Shown: piece by piece, positions 61,922 through 64,000 of the stretch | How positions within the stretch are numbered: position 1 is the stretch's first letter | Layout of the letters: each line of letters starts with the position of its first letter | Assembly: GCF_014648915.1 (NCBI RefSeq) | Contig: NZ_BMSA01000038.1 | Coordinates: 1-64,000, forward strand | Direction: 5' to 3' | DNA: 64,000 bases | Origin: Streptomyces phaeofaciens | GTDB lineage: Bacteria > Actinomycetota > Actinomycetes > Streptomycetales > Streptomycetaceae | Program-made: the position numbers and the translations under genes | The notes under the pieces: generated by a model | The model's input: the letters and a program-made list of their open reading frames with translations, nothing else | The model's database searches: none | What the model was told of the DNA's origin: nothing

Positions 61922-62236
61922 ATGATGATGTCAGTCGACACTGATCTGATGCGGGTTCTGGCCGACCCGCTCCGGCTCCAGATCGTCACCCTGCTCGCCG
62001 AGGAGACGTTGTGCAGCACGCACCTGATCGAGGAGACGGGGGCCAGACAGACCAACCTCTCCAACCATCTGAAGGTGCTGCGCGAGGCCGGGGTCGTCGA
62101 AACGGAGCCGTGCGGCCGGTTCACCTACTACCGGCTCAAGCCCGACGTCATCGCCTCCCTCGCGGGCCAGTTCGCCGACCTGGCGGAGACCGCGCGCGCC
62201 ACCGCCGAGAACAACGTCAAGCGGTCCTGCCCCTGA
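61922..62236 (+). CDS. ArsR/SmtB-family regulator 1
   Basis: A 104-residue repressor: VLADPLRLQIVTLLAEETLC and TNLSNHLKVLREAGVVE form the winged helix. Cys near LCSTHLIEETG and a C-terminal RSC are candidate metalloid ligands, but the classical CxCD motif is absent. It precedes the aquaporin gene by 39 bases and is divergent from the arsC group, so it can control both. Three ATGs stand in a row; the first is used. Confidence 0.88.
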   Translation: MMMSVDTDLMRVLADPLRLQIVTLLAEETLCSTHLIEETGARQTNLSNHLKVLREAGVVETEPCGRFTYYRLKPDVIASLAGQFADLAETARATAENNVKRSCP

Positions 62237-62275
62237 CCTGGCGCCCGTCGCCGCCCGCACCCCCGAGGAGTCCCT

Positions 62276-63067
62276 TTGACCACGACCGAGGCCGCCGAGC
62301 AGGACCGAGCCGGGGAGTCCGACATAGCCCCCGACGGGTCCGGGCGCGGACCGCAGCCGGCCCCGGGTGCCACTCCGCCCCGCACCCCACTGACCGCCAG
62401 GGCCACGGCCGAGTTCATCGGCACCGCCCTGCTCGTCGCCGTCGTGATCGGCTCCGGCATCCAGGCCACGGAGCTGACCCACGACGTCGGCGTGCAGCTG
62501 CTGGCCAACTCGATCGCCACGGTCTTCGGCCTCGGCATCCTCATCCTGCTGCTCGGGCCGGTCTCGGGCGCCCACTTCAACCCCGTGGTCACACTGGCCG
62601 AGTGGTGGACCGCACGACGCGGGGGCGACGGCGTCACGGCCCGCGAAGTCGCCGTCTACGTCCCTGCTCAGGTCATCGGTGCCGTCGCCGGTGCGATCCT
62701 GGCCGACGCGATGTTCGCCAAGCCGTTGGTGGAGTGGTCCACTCACGACCGCTCGGCCGGACACCTCCTGCTGGGCGAGGTGGTGGCCACCGCCGGCCTC
62801 GTCCTGCTGATCTTCGGCCTGGCGCGCACCGACCGGCTTCGCTTCGCCCCCGTCGCGGTCGCCTCGTACATCGGCGCCGCGTACTGGTTCACCTCGTCCA
62901 CGTCCTTCGCCAACCCGGCCGTGACGGTCGGACGCGCCTTCAGCGACACGTTCGCAGGTATCGCCCCCGCCTCGGTCCCGGGGTTCATCGGCGCCCAGCT
63001 TGTCGGTGGAGTGATCGGCTTGGCGCTGGTGACGCTGATCTTCCACCAGGTCCGGTCTGCCGAATAG
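62276..63067 (+). CDS. Aquaporin/MIP-family channel, probably arsenite-permeable
   Basis: A 263-residue six-helix channel. The first signature loop is GAHFNPVVTLAEWW (NPV instead of NPA), the second is FANPAVTVGRAF. TTG 62276 is the start, with GAGGAG seven bases before. Arsenic-linked aquaporins (AqpS type) let arsenite flow out after ArsC reduction. A 40-residue Ala/Thr/Pro-rich N-terminus precedes helix 1. Context supports the arsenic role; direct evidence is absent. Confidence 0.85.
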   Translation: MTTTEAAEQDRAGESDIAPDGSGRGPQPAPGATPPRTPLTARATAEFIGTALLVAVVIGSGIQATELTHDVGVQLLANSIATVFGLGILILLLGPVSGAHFNPVVTLAEWWTARRGGDGVTAREVAVYVPAQVIGAVAGAILADAMFAKPLVEWSTHDRSAGHLLLGEVVATAGLVLLIFGLARTDRLRFAPVAVASYIGAAYWFTSSTSFANPAVTVGRAFSDTFAGIAPASVPGFIGAQLVGGVIGLALVTLIFHQVRSAE

Positions 63068-63142
63068 CCCATTCGGCACAAGAAATGACGACCGGCGGCG
63101 ACCTATCCAGGCTCGCCGCCGGTGCCGCGTCCGGCGAGACGC

Positions 63143-63511
63143 TCAACCCGCGATCTTCAGCATCTGCCCCATCGCGGCCACCACCGACGGCTCCACCCGG
63201 TAGTACACCCACGTGCCGCGCCGCTCGGAGGTGAGCAGGCCGGCCTCCTTGAGCTTCTTCAGGTGGTGGGACACGGTCGGCTGGGAGACTCCGACGTCGG
63301 AGATGTCGCACACGCACGCCTCGCCGCCCTCGTGCGAAGCGACCAGCGAGAACAGGCGCAGTCGCACCGGGTCGCCGAGCGCCTTGAACATCGCGGCGGT
63401 CCGCTCGGCCTCCTCGGCCGTCAGCGGGCGCTCCGTGAGCGGCGGGCAGCACGGCACAACACCCTCGGCGACCTCGGGCTCCAGAAGCGGCAACGCCTTG
63501 ATATTCGACAT
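63143..63511 (-). CDS. arsR: ArsR-family arsenite repressor 2
   Basis: A 122-residue repressor with the metalloid-binding motif ACVCDISDV in the DNA-recognition helix region, followed by VSQPTVSHHLKKLKEAGLLT. This CxCD arrangement is the classical arsenite sensor. An N-terminal PCCPPL adds more cysteines. ATG 63511 (MSNIKALPLLEPE) is used; TCTATGTTGAC lies just upstream and is repeated before the flavoprotein gene at 63765. Confidence 0.9.
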   Translation of the reverse strand: MSNIKALPLLEPEVAEGVVPCCPPLTERPLTAEEAERTAAMFKALGDPVRLRLFSLVASHEGGEACVCDISDVGVSQPTVSHHLKKLKEAGLLTSERRGTWVYYRVEPSVVAAMGQMLKIAG

Positions 63512-63514
63512 GCA

Positions 63515-63525
63515 TCTATGTTGAC
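63515..63525. promoter_or_regulatory. Shared ars motif, copy 1
   Basis: TCTATGTTGAC, identical to 63683-63693, lies immediately upstream of the arsR start. The wider site contains ATGT-TGAC-ACAT, an inverted repeat suitable for an ArsR dimer. Confidence 0.55.
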
Positions 63526-63682
63526 ACATGTCTAACCAGGCGGCCGAGAGCCCCTCGGTCGCGCGCGGGGGCAGCGACCGGCAGCCACTGAAGCTTGCAC
63601 CCCGAGGTCGAGCCGGGCCGTCCCGCCTCGAGTCGTGATGCGACTGCGCGGCATCCGAACGACTTCACGGTTTCGATAGGTG

Positions 63683-63693
63683 TCTATGTTGAC
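63683..63693. promoter_or_regulatory. Shared ars motif, copy 2
   Basis: Same 11-base motif as 63515-63525, here 72 bases before the flavoprotein gene. TTGACG within it can act as a -35 box. The two genes are probably under one repressor. Confidence 0.55.
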
Positions 63694-63764
63694 GCTCATC
63701 GATACAGGTGCCATCCTTGGCTGCGCAAGCCATCGACAAACGTCGAAACAAGCAAGGAGTCGCC

Positions 63765-64000
63765 GTGAACGCGCCTGCCCTTACCGAGCTGCCCGTGGTC
63801 GTCGTCGGAGCCGGTCCCGCCGGCCTTGCCGCCGCCGCTCACCTCGTCGACCAGGGCCTGGAACCCCTGGTCCTGGAAGCCGGACCGGTCGCCGGCGCGG
63901 CGGTGCGCGAGTGGGCCCACGTGAAGCTGTTCTCCACCTGGGGCGAGGTGGTCGACCCGACCGCAGAGAAGCTGCTCGCTCCGACCGGTTGGACACGGCC
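63765..64000 (+). CDS. FAD-dependent monooxygenase/oxidoreductase (ArsO-like), cut by window end
   Basis: The first 78 codons are visible. VVVVGAGPAGLAAAAHLVDQ is the FAD Rossmann motif; EAGPVAGAAVREWAHVKLFS resembles flavin monooxygenases found in ars islands of streptomycetes. GTG 63765 follows AAGGAG at five bases. Position in the arsenic group supports an ArsO-like role, but the catalytic part is outside the window. Confidence 0.75.
   Translation, partial: MNAPALTELPVVVVGAGPAGLAAAAHLVDQGLEPLVLEAGPVAGAAVREWAHVKLFSTWGEVVDPTAEKLLAPTGWTR

Overview
The window looks like a chromosomal segment of a Streptomyces or a very close relative. It is very GC-rich, with strong third-position G/C bias, frequent GTG and some TTG starts, a spore-pigment (whiE-type) type II polyketide cluster, several SpoIIE-type phosphatases, and many small secreted or DUF proteins typical of that genus. 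No rRNA, tRNA, CRISPR array or intact insertion sequence was seen.

Layout. 0-8.3 kb holds a divergent alpha/beta hydrolase and OhrR-like regulator, a UvrA-like drug-resistance ATPase, an AraC/VOC pair, a membrane-anchored helical-repeat protein, a small secreted protein and a secreted beta-helix protein. 8.4-18.5 kb is the spore-pigment cluster: a methyltransferase, then in the opposite direction two cyclases, ACP, CLF, KS-alpha, a cupin and a SchA/CurD-type protein, and finally a FAD hydroxylase. A class F sortase and a repeat-rich cell-surface protein lie between the pigment operon and the hydroxylase. 18.6-25.8 kb has a zinc-ribbon protein and a sugar-uptake locus. There a SpoIIE phosphatase overlaps a sugar-binding lipoprotein gene, facing a second binding protein with an ATPase and permease. 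25.8-38.2 kb has a small secreted protein, an MFS pump, a PBP4-type carboxypeptidase, a Ser/Thr kinase with a peptidoglycan-binding domain, a DUF6629-like membrane protein, a NADAR protein, a LacI regulator, a patatin/Baeyer-Villiger oxygenase pair and its TetR neighbour. 38.3-42.4 kb has the four-gene DUF2617-DUF4247-DUF350-aminopropyltransferase group and an ArsR/SRPBCC pair with a likely leaderless promoter. 42.4-49.4 kb has three more SpoIIE phosphatases. 49.7-58.1 kb has a ROK regulator, a VOC protein, an orphan DUF4157 (HELTH) protein, an extra NAD kinase and a large sulfatase.

58.1-64 kb looks rearranged. It contains a serine-recombinase relic, a pirin/AhpD pair, a 9-bp tandem repeat inside a decayed FAH-family gene, a YnfA-type membrane protein, and a thioredoxin reductase cut at about 66 codons and joined to a MerT-like fragment. 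These are followed by an arsenic group: ArsC, a helical dimerisation protein, two ArsR repressors, an aquaporin-type channel and the start of a flavoprotein monooxygenase that runs off the window.

How the parts work together. The pigment genes form one translationally coupled operon with ATGA overlaps. The four SpoIIE proteins combine sensing (PAS/GAF), a PP2C phosphatase and usually an HATPase anti-sigma-like domain, as expected for partner-switching control. The ars genes share an 11-bp promoter motif, which suggests common ArsR control. All function calls come from reading motifs; no database search was run.
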